From: Devosia sp.
GTDB lineage: Bacteria > Pseudomonadota > Alphaproteobacteria > Rhizobiales > Devosiaceae
Direction of reading: 5' to 3'
NCBI RefSeq assembly: GCF_028290625.1
Contig: NZ_JAQGJM010000021.1
Span: 89,191-153,190 of the forward strand
Length of the DNA stretch: 64,000 nt
Below the pieces are notes generated by a model, which did no database searches, had not been told where the DNA came from, and saw only the letters and a program-made list of their open reading frames with translations. Both the position numbers and the translations under genes were made by a program. Positions 10,876 to 19,666 of the stretch are shown piece by piece; position 1 is the first letter of the stretch; the number at the start of each line of letters is the position of its first letter.

Positions 10876-10923
10876 GCGGCGTGGTTAGCACGGCTTATGC
10901 GGACATCGAAGTGCTTTATCGGA

Positions 10924-11358
10924 CTACCATACCTCCGCCGCCGAGCGGCCGCCGCGCACGGTGCAACTGACGGGCCAGACGCCGCCGCCATCGACAGCAA
11001 GCGCGCCGGTAACGAGGGTGACCTGGCCTTCGGAGGCAATCACCAAGCGTAGCGACAGCGCCTTGTGCTCGCGGTCGGTCTCGTCCTTCCAGTTGACGTC
11101 GACGCCCTGGAAATCCGTGCCGGAAAACTGCTTGCCGATATATTCACCATCGAAATCAGGATGGGCCGGATCGGTCGAGACGCCGATGTCGTCGACGATC
11201 TGCATCTGCACGCGCTGGAACGGCGCTTCGCCGTGCTGATGGTCGAATTCAAGCGTGACCTCGCCCCTGTCATCGGCGCAGTCAAAGGTTTCGAAGGCCA
11301 GAGCCGGCGTCGCGGACATGCAGGCGACGGCGATGAGTGCCGAGGAGTGAAGGCGCAT
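10924..11358 (-). CDS. Small secreted protein of unknown function
   Basis: A 144-aa protein with signal peptide MRLHSSALIAVACMSATPALA, probably cut after A21 (ALA|FE). The mature part contains ETFDCADDRGEVTLEF near its start and a VSCTV segment near its end, a Cys pair that could form a disulphide. It looks like a small beta-rich periplasmic domain, but I recognise no family. The frame stays open for 47 codons upstream, but that stretch runs into a palindromic repeat and encodes no signal sequence, so I chose the ATG at 11358. It lies between the cytosolic cyclophilin and queA on the same strand. Confidence 0.72.
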   Translation of the reverse strand: MRLHSSALIAVACMSATPALAFETFDCADDRGEVTLEFDHQHGEAPFQRVQMQIVDDIGVSTDPAHPDFDGEYIGKQFSGTDFQGVDVNWKDETDREHKALSLRLVIASEGQVTLVTGALAVDGGGVWPVSCTVRGGRSAAEVW

Positions 11359-11428
11359 GGTCAAAATTCCCGATCTGGCGCAGTTCTGGCGCAGGAAAGC
11401 TGAACGCAAGCTGAGGGACGGGAAGCAG

Positions 11429-11539
11429 CCCCCACCTATCCTCCCCTGCAGGGGGAGGATTCTCGCCACTCTTGGGGTTCGATCGAGTCTCGGCCACAAG
11501 ACGGCTCCTCCCCCTTCAGGGGGAGGATGGGTGGGGGTA
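11429..11539. repeat. Palindromic repeat, family A copy 1
   Basis: Imperfect long inverted repeat. The left arm begins CCCCCACCTATCC and the right arm ends GGATGGGTGGGGG, and each arm carries its own small dyad built on CTCCCCC...GGGGGAG. The same architecture recurs at 12100-12210, on the other side of the ppiB gene. It ends 7 nt before the ppiB stop. In the ppiB transcript it would form a large hairpin just after the gene. Confidence 0.8.
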
Positions 11540-11546
11540 TTCTCAC

Positions 11547-12026
11547 TTACTCGGTCAGATCAGCCGCGACGCGGACGGTGACCATCTTGTCGGGGTTCTG
11601 CACGGGCTCGCCGCGCTTGATCTGGTCGACGTTTTCCATGCCTTCGATGACATTGCCCCAAACAGTATACTGCTTGTTGAGGAAGGGCGCGTCGGCGAAG
11701 CAGATGAAGAACTGCGAATTGGCGCTGTCGGGATTGGACGAGCGGGCCATCGACGCCGTGCCGCGAACGTGCGGCTCAGCCGAGAATTCCTGCTTCAGGT
11801 CGGGGTACTTCGAGCCGCCGGTGCCGGTGCCGCGCGGGTCGCCGGTCTGGGCCATGAAGCCGTCGATGACGCGGTGGAACACGATATTGTCGTAGAAGTT
11901 TTCGCGCGCAAGCTTCTTGATGTGGGCGACATGGTTGGGCGCCAGGTCGGGGCGCAGGGCGATGACGACTTTGCCCTTGGTGGTTTCGATGACGAGGGTG
12001 TTTTCGGGATCAGCGTAATCGGCCAT
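11547..12026 (-). CDS. ppiB: Peptidyl-prolyl cis-trans isomerase, cyclophilin type (cytosolic)
   Basis: Cyclophilin that accelerates cis-trans isomerisation of prolyl bonds. The protein is 159 aa from the ATG giving MADYADPENT, with no signal peptide, so it is cytosolic. Diagnostic segments are FHRVIDGFMAQTGDP (active-site Arg and Phe), NSQFFICF and FTVWGNV-type YTVWGNVIEGM near the C-terminus. The frame extends upstream, but into a repeat. It lies in tandem with an exported paralogue (12222-12779), and the gene is bracketed by two copies of the same palindromic repeat. Confidence 0.95.
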   Translation of the reverse strand: MADYADPENTLVIETTKGKVVIALRPDLAPNHVAHIKKLARENFYDNIVFHRVIDGFMAQTGDPRGTGTGGSKYPDLKQEFSAEPHVRGTASMARSSNPDSANSQFFICFADAPFLNKQYTVWGNVIEGMENVDQIKRGEPVQNPDKMVTVRVAADLTE

Positions 12027-12099
12027 GGGGCTCACTTTCTGAGTTTTTATGGAATGCGTGGTGCGCATGTAAGGGGAATGGGCTTGCGGTGCAAGGCAT

Positions 12100-12210
12100 A
12101 CCCCCACCTGGCCTCCCCCTGGAAGGGGGAGGAACAGACCGAGTCTGTGGCACATCTCGCCAAGCCACAAAACGATTCCTCCCCCTTCCAGGGGGAGGTT
12201 AGGTAGGGGT
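12100..12210. repeat. Palindromic repeat, family A copy 2
   Basis: Second copy of the element at 11429-11539. It opens with CCCCCACCTGGCC and CTCCCCCTGGAAGGGGGAGG, and closes with CTCCCCCTTCCAGGGGGAGG followed by TTAGGTAGGGGT. It fills most of the spacer between the two cyclophilin genes, immediately downstream of the exported cyclophilin, where its transcript would fold into a strong hairpin able to terminate or to stabilise upstream mRNA. Confidence 0.8.
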
Positions 12211-12221
12211 GAAGCTCGAGC

Positions 12222-12779
12222 TTACTTATATTCGATCTTCGCCGAGATGATGCTGTCCGGACCATCGACGACACCACTCTGGTCGGTGCCCTTCTTCAGC
12301 GCATCCACGGCTTCCATGCCGGAAACGACCTTGCCGAACACGGTGTACTGGCCATCGAGGAAGCTGGCATCCGCGTAGGTGATGAAGAACTGCGAATTGG
12401 CGCTATCGGGATCGGAGGCGCGGGCCATGCCGAGCACGCCGCGCTGGAAGGAAACCGAAGTCGTGAATTCGGCCTTCAGGTCCGGCAGGTCCGAACCGCC
12501 GGTGCCGTCGCCCTTGGGATCGCCGGTTTGGGCCATGAAGCCATCGATGACGCGGTGGAACTTGAGGCCGTTATAGAAGCCCTGATTGGTCAGGGTGACG
12601 ATGCGCTCGACATGGGCAGGCGCCAGGTCGGGCAGCAGCTCGATATCGACATCGCCCTTGGGCAGCGTCAGGATCAGGTGGGGCGTGCCGGCGGGCGTCT
12701 GGGCCCAGGCGGGAGCGGCGAAAACGGTGGCGGCGGCAATGGCGAGCGCACCAAACAGACGGCGGGAAATGGCGATCAT
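12222..12779 (-). CDS. ppiA: Peptidyl-prolyl cis-trans isomerase, cyclophilin type (exported)
   Basis: Periplasmic cyclophilin of 185 aa. The N-terminus MIAISRRLFGALAIAAATVFAAPAWA is a Sec signal peptide with cleavage near A26 (AWA|QT). The catalytic domain carries KFHRVIDGFMAQTGDP and NSQFFITYAD, closely similar to the cytosolic paralogue downstream. Its ATG overlaps the coaD stop by 4 nt, so it is translationally coupled to coaD. It would assist folding of exported proteins in the periplasm. Confidence 0.94.
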   Translation of the reverse strand: MIAISRRLFGALAIAAATVFAAPAWAQTPAGTPHLILTLPKGDVDIELLPDLAPAHVERIVTLTNQGFYNGLKFHRVIDGFMAQTGDPKGDGTGGSDLPDLKAEFTTSVSFQRGVLGMARASDPDSANSQFFITYADASFLDGQYTVFGKVVSGMEAVDALKKGTDQSGVVDGPDSIISAKIEYK

Positions 12780-13270
12780 TTGGATTTCAGGGCCTTGAGA
12801 ACAAGCTGCGGGACGAAGGCGGAAATGTCGCCGCCCATTTCGGCTATCTGGCGCACCAATGTGGCCGAGATGTGCCGCACGGGCGGGCTGGACGGCAGGA
12901 AAACGGTCTGCAGGTCGGGCGCCATCTGGGCGTTCATGCCGACCATCTGCATCTCGTAATTATAGTCGGTAGTATCGCGCAACCCGCGGATGATCAGCTT
13001 GGCCCCATGCTCGCGTGCGGCGGTGACCATCAGCCCGCCGAAGTCGACGATTTTGAACTCGGTATCGGTGCGTTTGCCCACCGGCGCCAGCACCTGTTCG
13101 AGCAGAGCCAGTCGGTCCTCGTGGGCAAAAAGGGGCGTTTTCTTGCCCGAGTTGATGCCAACGGCGACGACCAGCGTATCAACCAGCTTGCAGGCCCGCT
13201 CGATGACGTCGAGATGGCCATTGGTCACCGGATCGAACGAGCCGGGATAAAAGCCCACCAATTTGCTCAT
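12776..13270 (-). CDS. coaD: Phosphopantetheine adenylyltransferase
   Basis: Penultimate step of coenzyme A synthesis: transfers AMP from ATP to 4'-phosphopantetheine. The 164-aa length is standard. The nucleotidyltransferase motif is seen as YPGSFDPVTNGHLDVI (T/HxGH type), followed by LIIRGLRDTTDYNYE and the PPVRHISATLVRQIA segment, equivalent to the ISSTxVR motif. It is the first gene of the minus-strand coaD-ppiA-ppiB-(secreted)-queA run, and its stop overlaps ppiA by 4 nt. Confidence 0.96.
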   Translation of the reverse strand: MSKLVGFYPGSFDPVTNGHLDVIERACKLVDTLVVAVGINSGKKTPLFAHEDRLALLEQVLAPVGKRTDTEFKIVDFGGLMVTAAREHGAKLIIRGLRDTTDYNYEMQMVGMNAQMAPDLQTVFLPSSPPVRHISATLVRQIAEMGGDISAFVPQLVLKALKSK

Positions 13271-13421
13271 CGTGCCCTCCCCAAGTTGTTGTCGGGTTTT
13301 GTCACGGTGGGTGAGTCAAGGCAAGCGCGGGGTGCCCGGATCGACGCATTTGCGGGTATCGGCTTAAGGCTCTTTTCAACGCCTTTGCCTATGCTGGGCG
13401 GGCATTTGCAGCGAGGGCCGC

Positions 13422-14147
13422 ATGTCCGGGCGGGATGTTGTGCGTGGATTGCGCGAAAGCGGCAAGCTCGGCAAGCCGGCCATAGGCGGCGGGCGTGTGG
13501 ACCTGTGGCTGGGCGTGGTTGCGGTCGTGGCCATCGCATGTTGCATCTATGTGGGCCTTGGCTGGCTAAACAATGCACGACCGCCCGCCAGTCCGCTGGC
13601 AGTCGCCCACGTGGTTCAAGCGGACGAACAGGACGCTATCTGGAGCGACGCGGATACCGCCAAATGCCAGGCCGATGCCCGGATCGCGGCAAATGAAGAT
13701 GTTCCGGGCGATCTGGCGATGGCCAATCAGGCAGTAACCAGCGGCGGCTTTTCCAGCATGGCCACGATGGTGGCCTGTCGCGCCACCACCAAGGTCGCGC
13801 GACTATGCGATGCGGCGCAGAAGGCCGAGTTCGTCGCCATGGTCAACGACTACGTCGCCCGGTTGGATCTGGTCGTGACCGGGCTCAATGTGCAGGGCGG
13901 CTCGATAGCCCTGATCGGCGGGATGCTGGGTGTCGAAGATCCCGCATCTGCCTATGACCTGAGCAAGGACGACACGATCGCCTATCTCAAGATCTATCAT
14001 CAGCGTGTGGTCGCTGGAATTCAGTCGCTCGCCAAGGCAGGGCTGATCGCCGAGTCGGACTTTGGCGTGTTCCTCGGCATGGGCGCGTCATCGACCACAA
14101 GCCACATGTTCGAGGGCGTGACGCCCGACCACGCGGGATGCGCCTAG
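13422..14147 (+). CDS. Membrane-anchored protein of unknown function
   Basis: A 241-aa protein with a short basic, glycine-rich cytosolic N-terminus, one membrane span at about residues 28-50 (LWLGVVAVVAIACCIYVGLG) and a mostly helical periplasmic domain. That domain has three spaced cysteines (AKCQAD, VACRATT, RLCDAA) and a final Cys two residues from the end (AGCA). I do not recognise the family. It is transcribed towards the MFS gene, and the two stops overlap by 4 nt (CTAG at 14144-14147). The long unbroken frame with neighbour-like codon use supports a real gene. Confidence 0.75.
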   Translation: MSGRDVVRGLRESGKLGKPAIGGGRVDLWLGVVAVVAIACCIYVGLGWLNNARPPASPLAVAHVVQADEQDAIWSDADTAKCQADARIAANEDVPGDLAMANQAVTSGGFSSMATMVACRATTKVARLCDAAQKAEFVAMVNDYVARLDLVVTGLNVQGGSIALIGGMLGVEDPASAYDLSKDDTIAYLKIYHQRVVAGIQSLAKAGLIAESDFGVFLGMGASSTTSHMFEGVTPDHAGCA

Positions 14148-15358
14148 CGAACGCCCCTGCCCGGTAGAGTAGCGACCGCAGTAACGAGGCCCAACAACAG
14201 CACCAGCATGCCGCCGCTGAGGAATGCGGCGCCAGTGCCGTATGCCGTGGCGATCAAGCTACCGATGAAGGGGGCGGACAGCATCACGGCGGTGATCAGC
14301 GCCTCGCCGGTGGCGAAGACGCGCGCTATGCGGTCGGGCGGTGTTTCGGCCTGTATGATGGTTCGATAAGGCACCAGCATGAAGGCGGTTGAGCCGCCCA
14401 TCAGCCCCAGGGCGATGAAATAGAGCCAGGCCGGCATCACGATATGAGCCATGGCGGCCAAGGCGATGGCGATGGTGACGCAACCGGAAAACACCGCCGA
14501 CCAGGTCATGCAGGCAATGGGATGACTGGCAAGGCGTCCCGCGACCAGCGCGCCGATCAACCCGCCTGCCCCCGATGCCGCAATGCCGACGCCGAACGCC
14601 GTGGCACCAAGGCCGAAATCGGCAGCCAGTAGCGCAATCAGCGCGTCGTAAAGAAAGAACGCGAAATAGGCGACCGCAGAGAACACCAGCGCCAGCAACA
14701 GGCGTCGGTTGCGGCGGAATTCGGCGGCGCCGGCGGAGATTTCAGTTCGGAGATCGGACGGCTCGCGGGCCTCGCGCGCTGGCAGGTTGAGCCGGATCAG
14801 GCTGAGCGCCGCTACCAGTGACAGGACGGCATTGAGCCCGAACACCGACTGCGCCGGGATAAAAGCCAGCAGCAGGCCACCCAGCGCCGGGCCGGCGATC
14901 TTGGAGGTCTGGTTGATAGCCTGATGCAGGCCATTGGCGCTGGCCAGCAATTCGGGCGGCGTCGAAGCCTGGATGGCGGCCTGCCGCGCCGGCGTGAAGG
15001 CGGAGTCCACCGAGGAGCGCACAAAGACCAGGAGCAGCACCAGCGGCGTGCTGCTGGCGAAAACCAGCGCCAGGGTGGTCAGCCCCCGGCCGAGATTGGA
15101 CAGCACCAACACACGCCCGAGCGGCGTGCGGTCGATATAGACCGCCAGCAACGGGCCGATGGCAATATAGGGCAGCGTCAGCGCAAAGCCGAACAGCGCC
15201 AGCACGAACGGCCCCTCGCCCCAGGCGAACACCAGCAGCGCGACGACGGCAGCATAGTCGAGCCAATCGGCGAAATCGGCCGGAATGCTGGCCAAGGCCA
15301 GCCGCCGCGGCACCCGCAGGGCAAGCAGCGCGCGGTAGCCGGTTTTGCCGCGCGTCAT
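14144..15358 (-). CDS. MFS transporter (MFS_3 / EntS-like exporter)
   Basis: Inner-membrane secondary transporter of 404 aa, with about 12 predicted spans in two six-helix halves. Loop 2-3 carries a weak motif A (VYIDRTPLGRVLV). The segment AFTPARQAAIQ in the first half and the GALVAGRL segment in the second resemble the MFS_3 group, which includes the enterobactin exporter EntS. The substrate is unknown. Its ATG overlaps the acetyltransferase stop (ATGA), making it the last gene of a coupled LysE-GNAT-MFS cassette. Confidence 0.88.
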   Translation of the reverse strand: MTRGKTGYRALLALRVPRRLALASIPADFADWLDYAAVVALLVFAWGEGPFVLALFGFALTLPYIAIGPLLAVYIDRTPLGRVLVLSNLGRGLTTLALVFASSTPLVLLLVFVRSSVDSAFTPARQAAIQASTPPELLASANGLHQAINQTSKIAGPALGGLLLAFIPAQSVFGLNAVLSLVAALSLIRLNLPAREAREPSDLRTEISAGAAEFRRNRRLLLALVFSAVAYFAFFLYDALIALLAADFGLGATAFGVGIAASGAGGLIGALVAGRLASHPIACMTWSAVFSGCVTIAIALAAMAHIVMPAWLYFIALGLMGGSTAFMLVPYRTIIQAETPPDRIARVFATGEALITAVMLSAPFIGSLIATAYGTGAAFLSGGMLVLLLGLVTAVATLPGRGVR

Positions 15359-15834
15359 GCCGGATGGCGTCCGGGCGCATAGCGGACGAAAATATCGACG
15401 CCATGCTGACCGACCTGCTCCTCCAGCAAGGTCCAGCCAAGGCCGAGATAGAACGACCGCATCGGCGCATTGGCGTAGAGATAGACTTGGGCGTGGCGCT
15501 GATCGAACAAAGCCTGGACCGCCCGCTCCACCAGCGCCCGCGCCAGCCCGCCGCCTCGGTCGTCCGGCTCAACCCAGAGCGCAGCGACCCATGGAGTCAG
15601 GTCGGGACGTTCCTCGAGATCGGAGGCTATGGCCGTTACAGTGCCAGCGAAGCGGCCATCGGCATTGGCCACCAGGGTAAACGGGAAATCGGTGGCGGCG
15701 ACGACGTCGGACAGTCTTTCTTCAAGCTCCGCCAGCGCTGTTCCGCCCGACTTCCACCAGGCGCGCCAGATGCGATCGGCGACGGCGGGGAAAAACTCCC
15801 CGGCGTCGCGGAGATTGACGATATCGAGGGTCAT
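15355..15834 (-). CDS. GNAT-family N-acetyltransferase
   Basis: A 159-aa acyl-CoA-dependent acetyltransferase. Motif A for acetyl-CoA binding is seen in the second half as LWVEPDDRGGGLARALVE (a variant of Q/RxxGxG/A), after the beta-strand region ANADGRFAGTVTAIA, and the C-terminal YLGLGW fits the family. The substrate is unknown. The ATG at 15834 (MTLDIVNLRD) overlaps the LysE stop as ATGA; the frame remains open far upstream, but only as a shadow of the LysE gene. Sitting between two exporters, it may modify the compound they export. Confidence 0.88.
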   Translation of the reverse strand: MTLDIVNLRDAGEFFPAVADRIWRAWWKSGGTALAELEERLSDVVAATDFPFTLVANADGRFAGTVTAIASDLEERPDLTPWVAALWVEPDDRGGGLARALVERAVQALFDQRHAQVYLYANAPMRSFYLGLGWTLLEEQVGQHGVDIFVRYAPGRHPA

Positions 15835-16448
15835 GCGCGCCTTTGCAGGGCTAGCCAGACGCCGCCGCACATCAGGATGGTGCCGGAGACGCGGTTGACC
15901 ATGCGGACGCGGGCTGCGGTCAGCAGGTGGCGCATCTGCCCGGCCGCGACGGCGTAGACGCTGTCGCTGAGCGTCGCGACCGCCATGGTGATTAGCCCCA
16001 GGATCATGATTTGGCCGAAGGCGGGTCGGCTGAGGTCGACGAACTGCGGCAGGAAGGCGCTGAGGAACAGCAGGGTCTTGGGATTGGACCAATTGACCAG
16101 CGCGCCCTGCCAGATATAGCGGCCGATCGGCAGGCGATCGCCTGCATTGAAGGTGAGCTCGCCCGTGGAGCGCAGCATTTTCCAGCCGATCCAGATCAGG
16201 TAAGCGGCGCCGGCCAGCTTGATGATTTCGAAAGCGCCTGAGACGAAGGTCATTACGGCTTCGAGCCCGATGGCGACGACGAAGACCATGCTGAGCATGC
16301 TCAATTCCGTCCCGAGAATGGTGAACAGCCCTGCCCGCGTGCCGCCGGACAGCGAATTGGCAATGACCACGGAAACCGATGGGCCGGGGATCACGGCAAA
16401 CAGAATGCAGGCGAGGACGTAGGGAAGAAGAATGGCGGGATCGATCAT
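15831..16448 (-). CDS. LysE/RhtB-family amino-acid exporter
   Basis: A 205-aa inner-membrane exporter with about six spans. The N-terminus shows the family hallmark VIPGPSVSVVIANSLSGGTRAG, then TILGTELSML and the central WSNPKTLLFLSAFLPQF segment. I set the start at the ATG (16448) preceded by AAGGAG at a good distance; the upstream open frame crosses a palindromic repeat. First gene of the coupled LysE-GNAT-MFS cassette. The substrate could be an amino acid or derivative. Confidence 0.92.
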   Translation of the reverse strand: MIDPAILLPYVLACILFAVIPGPSVSVVIANSLSGGTRAGLFTILGTELSMLSMVFVVAIGLEAVMTFVSGAFEIIKLAGAAYLIWIGWKMLRSTGELTFNAGDRLPIGRYIWQGALVNWSNPKTLLFLSAFLPQFVDLSRPAFGQIMILGLITMAVATLSDSVYAVAAGQMRHLLTAARVRMVNRVSGTILMCGGVWLALQRRA

Positions 16449-16556
16449 CGGGGTGACTCCTTGGAGACAAGGAAAGACAGCGGATCGAGGGGTTGGCAAG
16501 GGGTGATTGAGAGGGCGGTGCACGCAATCCACACCGAGTCTCCTTTGCCTCGGCGC

Positions 16557-16660
16557 TATCCCGCCCACGAGGTCATCCCCGCGAAGGCGGGGACCTCTGT
16601 TTGCGTGATGCAGGAAGAAAACGGAGGTTCCCGCCTTCGCGGGAATGACCCGTGGGTGGG
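16557..16660. repeat. Palindromic repeat, family B copy 1
   Basis: Long inverted repeat with 27-nt core arms: 16571-16597 (GGTCATCCCCGCGAAGGCGG...) and 16624-16650 (ending GGGAATGACC). The arms match at 25 of 27 positions, and the stem extends outward through CCCACGA/CGTGGG. A second copy with perfect arms is at 58089-58168. It lies between the lysE start and the gyrA terminator. This type of GTCATTCCCGCG element is, from memory, common in alphaproteobacterial intergenic DNA. Confidence 0.85.
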
Positions 16661-16709
16661 TGTCAGGGCGCAGGTGCGTACCAAGTTGCTTCTGCGCGGC
16701 ACAATAACA

Positions 16710-16729
16710 AGGGGCGCCGAAGCGCCCCT
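16710..16729 (-). terminator. Intrinsic terminator of gyrA
   Basis: Perfect 8-bp stem (AGGGGCGC paired with GCGCCCCT) with loop CGAA on the plus strand. On the gyrA transcript it is followed by UUGUUAUUG, a moderately U-rich tract. It sits 9 nt beyond the gyrA stop codon. Confidence 0.8.
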
Positions 16730-16737
16730 CAAATTCC

Positions 16738-19551
16738 TTATTCAGCCGCCGGTTCGTCCGGGTTGCCGGGACCATCCGGAGTTTCCGGGCCGTCGGGTGC
16801 ATCGGGCGTATCCACCGCCTCGGGGGCATCGCCCTCTTCGTCGTCCTCGGGCTCGCTGATGCGCTCAACCGAAACCACCTTCTCGTCCTCGGCGGTATCG
16901 AACACGATGACGCCCTGGCTGCCGCGCGAGACGATGCGGATTGGCTTCTTGCCCTCGACCGGCATGCGGGTCATTTGGCCCTTGTCGGTGACCAGCATGA
17001 TCTGGTCCTCGTCGGCCACCGGGAAGGAGGCGATCAGCTTGCCGTTGCGCTTGTTGACGGCCATGGCGGTGATGCCTTTGCCGCCGCGGCCGGTGATGCG
17101 GTATTCGTGGCTCGACGTGCGTTTGCCATAGCCGTTTTCCGAGATGGTCAGGATGAACTGCTCGGCTTCGCTCATGGCGACGTAGCGGTCCTGGCCCAAT
17201 TCACCCGCGACCACTGCCTCTTCGGCATCGTCGGTGGCGTTCTCTTCGCTGTCGCCTTCGCCACGCACCGCGCGGCTCATCTTGAGATAGGCGACACGCT
17301 CTTCGGACACCGCATCGAAGTGCCGGATGATCGCCATGGAGATGACAATGTCATCCTGGGCGAGCTGGATGCCGCGCACGCCGGTGGAGTCGCGGCCCTT
17401 GAACACGCGCACTTCGTCGACCTGGAAGCGGATCGCCTGGCCCTGGGCCGTGGTCAGCAGCACGTCGTCGGCCGCCGAGCAGGTGTCGACGCCGATAATG
17501 CCGTCGCCCTCGTCCAGCTTCATGGCGATCTTACCGTTCTGGCGCACTTCGACGAAGTCGGCCAGCGAGTTGCGGCGCACGGTGCCGCGATCGGTGGCGA
17601 ACATGATGTCGAGATCGGCCCAGGTGCCTTCATCCTCGGGCATGGGCATGATCGAGGTGATGCGTTCGCCCTGCTCCAGCGGCAGGATATTGATCAGAGC
17701 CTTGCCGCGCGCATTGGCATTGGCCAATGGCAGGCGCCAGACCTTGAGCTTGTAGACGATGCCGCGGCTGGTGAAGAACAGGATTGGCGTATGCGTATTG
17801 GCGACGAACAGGCGGCTGACGAAATCCTCGTCGCGCGTCGCCATGCCCGAACGGCCCTTGCCGCCGCGGTTCTGCGCCCGATAGGTCGAAAGCGGCACGC
17901 GCTTGATGTAACCGCCATGGGTCACGGTGACGACCATGTCCTCGCGGGCAATCAGGTCCTCGTCCTCGAAATCGGCGGCGCTGTCGGTGATCTCGGTTTT
18001 GCGCGGGGTGGCGTATTGATCGCGGATCGAAGTCAGTTCGTCGCGAATGATGGAAATCACCCGCTCGCGCGACCGCAGGATATCGAGGTAGTCGGCGATT
18101 TCGGTGCCGAGGCCATTGAGCTCGTCGCCGATTTCGTCACGACCCAGCGCGGTTAGGCGAGCCAGGCGCAGTTCGAGAATGGCGCGGGCCTGTTCTTCCG
18201 ACAGGTTGAACGTGCCGTCTTCGTTGATACGGTGGCGCGGATCGTCGATCAGCGCGATCAGCGGGGCCACGTCGCTGGCGGGCCAGCGGCGGGTCATCAA
18301 CTGCTCGCGCGCCGTCGCCGGATCGGGCGCGGTGCGGATCAGGGCGATGACTTCATCGATATTGGCGACGGCAACCGCCAGGCCGACCAGGATATGGGCG
18401 CGATCGCGGGCCTTGTTGAGCAGGAACCGGGCGCGGCGGGTTACGACTTCCTCGCGGAAGGCGAGGAACGCCGTCAGGATTTCCATCAGGTTCATCAGCT
18501 GCGGCTTGCCGCCGTTCAGCGCCACGAAATTGCAGCCGAACGAGGATTGCAGCGCGGTGAAGCGATAGAGCTGGTTCAACACCACATCGGGCAGCGCATC
18601 GCGCTTGATCTCGATGACTACGCGCATGCCCTCGCGCGAGGATTCGTCGCGCATGTCGGCAATGCCTTCGATGCGCTTTTCGCGCACCAGATCGGCGATC
18701 TTTTCGACCATCAGCGCCTTGTTCACCTGATACGGCAATTCGGTGATGATGAGCGCTTCGCGTTCCTTGCGGATTTCTTCGATGGCGACGCGGCCACGGA
18801 TCATGACGCCGCCGCGGCCGGTTTCATAGGCCGAGCGGATGCCGTGACGGCCCAGGATAATGCCGCCGGTGGGGAAGTCGGGGCCGGGCATGACGGCCAT
18901 CAGGTCTTCGGTGGTCACATGCGGCTGGTCGAGCACCAGCAGCGTCGCGTTGATCACTTCGCCCAGATTGTGGGTCGGGATATTAGTGGCCATGCCCACG
19001 GCGATACCGCCGCCGCCATTGACCAGCATGTTGGGAAACCGCGCCGGCAGCACGACCGGCTCGTGCTCGGAGCCGTCATAGTTGTCGCGGAAATCGACGG
19101 TGTCTTTATCCAGATCGTCGAGCAGGTTGCCGGTGATGCGCTGCATGCGCACTTCGGTGTATCGCATGGCCGCCGGCATATCGCCATCGACCGAGCCGAA
19201 ATTGCCCTGACCTTCGATCAGCAACTGGCCCATGGAGAAATCCTGGGCCATGCGAACCAGCGCCATATAGACCGACTGATCGCCATGCGGATGATACTTA
19301 CCGATCACGTCGCCGACCACGCGGGCCGACTTGCGATAGGGCTTATTCCACTCGTACCCGTTCTCGTTCATCGAGAACAGGATACGGCGATGCACCGGCT
19401 TCAGGCCGTCGCGTACGTCGGGCAGCGCCCGGCTCACAATCACGCTCATGGCGTAACTGAGATAGGATTGGCGCATCTCGTCGGTGATCGAAATCAGCGA
19501 AATATCGGACGGCGGCAGCGCGCCGGAACCGTCATTGAGCGTATCTGTCAC
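16738..19551 (-). CDS. gyrA: DNA gyrase subunit A
   Basis: Breakage-reunion subunit of DNA gyrase (937 aa from GTG at 19551). Catalytic Tyr131 sits in AAMRYTE; the winged-helix region has [19 protein letters not shown]; a GyrA-box-like NRGGKGRSG precedes the C-terminal DNA-wrapping blades; the tail is acidic and proline-rich. An in-frame TTG at 19614 would add 21 residues, but it coincides with the -35 box of a good promoter, so GTG is preferred. In the quinolone region [13 protein letters not shown], the residues matching E. coli Ser83 and Asp87 are Gln92 and Met96. The terminator lies at 16710-16729. Confidence 0.96.
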   Translation of the reverse strand: MTDTLNDGSGALPPSDISLISITDEMRQSYLSYAMSVIVSRALPDVRDGLKPVHRRILFSMNENGYEWNKPYRKSARVVGDVIGKYHPHGDQSVYMALVRMAQDFSMGQLLIEGQGNFGSVDGDMPAAMRYTEVRMQRITGNLLDDLDKDTVDFRDNYDGSEHEPVVLPARFPNMLVNGGGGIAVGMATNIPTHNLGEVINATLLVLDQPHVTTEDLMAVMPGPDFPTGGIILGRHGIRSAYETGRGGVMIRGRVAIEEIRKEREALIITELPYQVNKALMVEKIADLVREKRIEGIADMRDESSREGMRVVIEIKRDALPDVVLNQLYRFTALQSSFGCNFVALNGGKPQLMNLMEILTAFLAFREEVVTRRARFLLNKARDRAHILVGLAVAVANIDEVIALIRTAPDPATAREQLMTRRWPASDVAPLIALIDDPRHRINEDGTFNLSEEQARAILELRLARLTALGRDEIGDELNGLGTEIADYLDILRSRERVISIIRDELTSIRDQYATPRKTEITDSAADFEDEDLIAREDMVVTVTHGGYIKRVPLSTYRAQNRGGKGRSGMATRDEDFVSRLFVANTHTPILFFTSRGIVYKLKVWRLPLANANARGKALINILPLEQGERITSIMPMPEDEGTWADLDIMFATDRGTVRRNSLADFVEVRQNGKIAMKLDEGDGIIGVDTCSAADDVLLTTAQGQAIRFQVDEVRVFKGRDSTGVRGIQLAQDDIVISMAIIRHFDAVSEERVAYLKMSRAVRGEGDSEENATDDAEEAVVAGELGQDRYVAMSEAEQFILTISENGYGKRTSSHEYRITGRGGKGITAMAVNKRNGKLIASFPVADEDQIMLVTDKGQMTRMPVEGKKPIRIVSRGSQGVIVFDTAEDEKVVSVERISEPEDDEEGDAPEAVDTPDAPDGPETPDGPGNPDEPAAE

Positions 19552-19584
19552 TGGGGTGATTCTATGTTGTTCGAACTGGCTATT

Positions 19585-19614
19585 TATATAGGCGATTATG
19601 GGCAGGAATGCCAA
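19585..19614 (-). promoter_or_regulatory. Predicted gyrA promoter
   Basis: On the minus strand, a -35 box TTGGCA (19609-19614) and a -10 box TATATA (19585-19590) are separated by 18 bp. Transcription would begin near 19578, leaving a short leader before the GTG start at 19551. This rules against the upstream TTG as the real start. Confidence 0.6.
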
Positions 19615-19666
19615 TTTTCGAGGCGGTCAGCCTGTGGATAGGCATGCCTGCAAATCCATCTCCGGT

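Noticed and set aside
11429..12210. Possible CRISPR array from repeated CTCCCCC...GGGGGAG units
   Set aside because: There are only two compound palindromes with unequal spacing separated by a whole gene; no regular repeat-spacer pattern and no cas genes.
15835..16527. Upstream extension of the GNAT frame
   Set aside because: It overlaps the LysE gene in another frame and reads as Arg-rich noise; the ATGA overlap at 15831-15834 defines the start.
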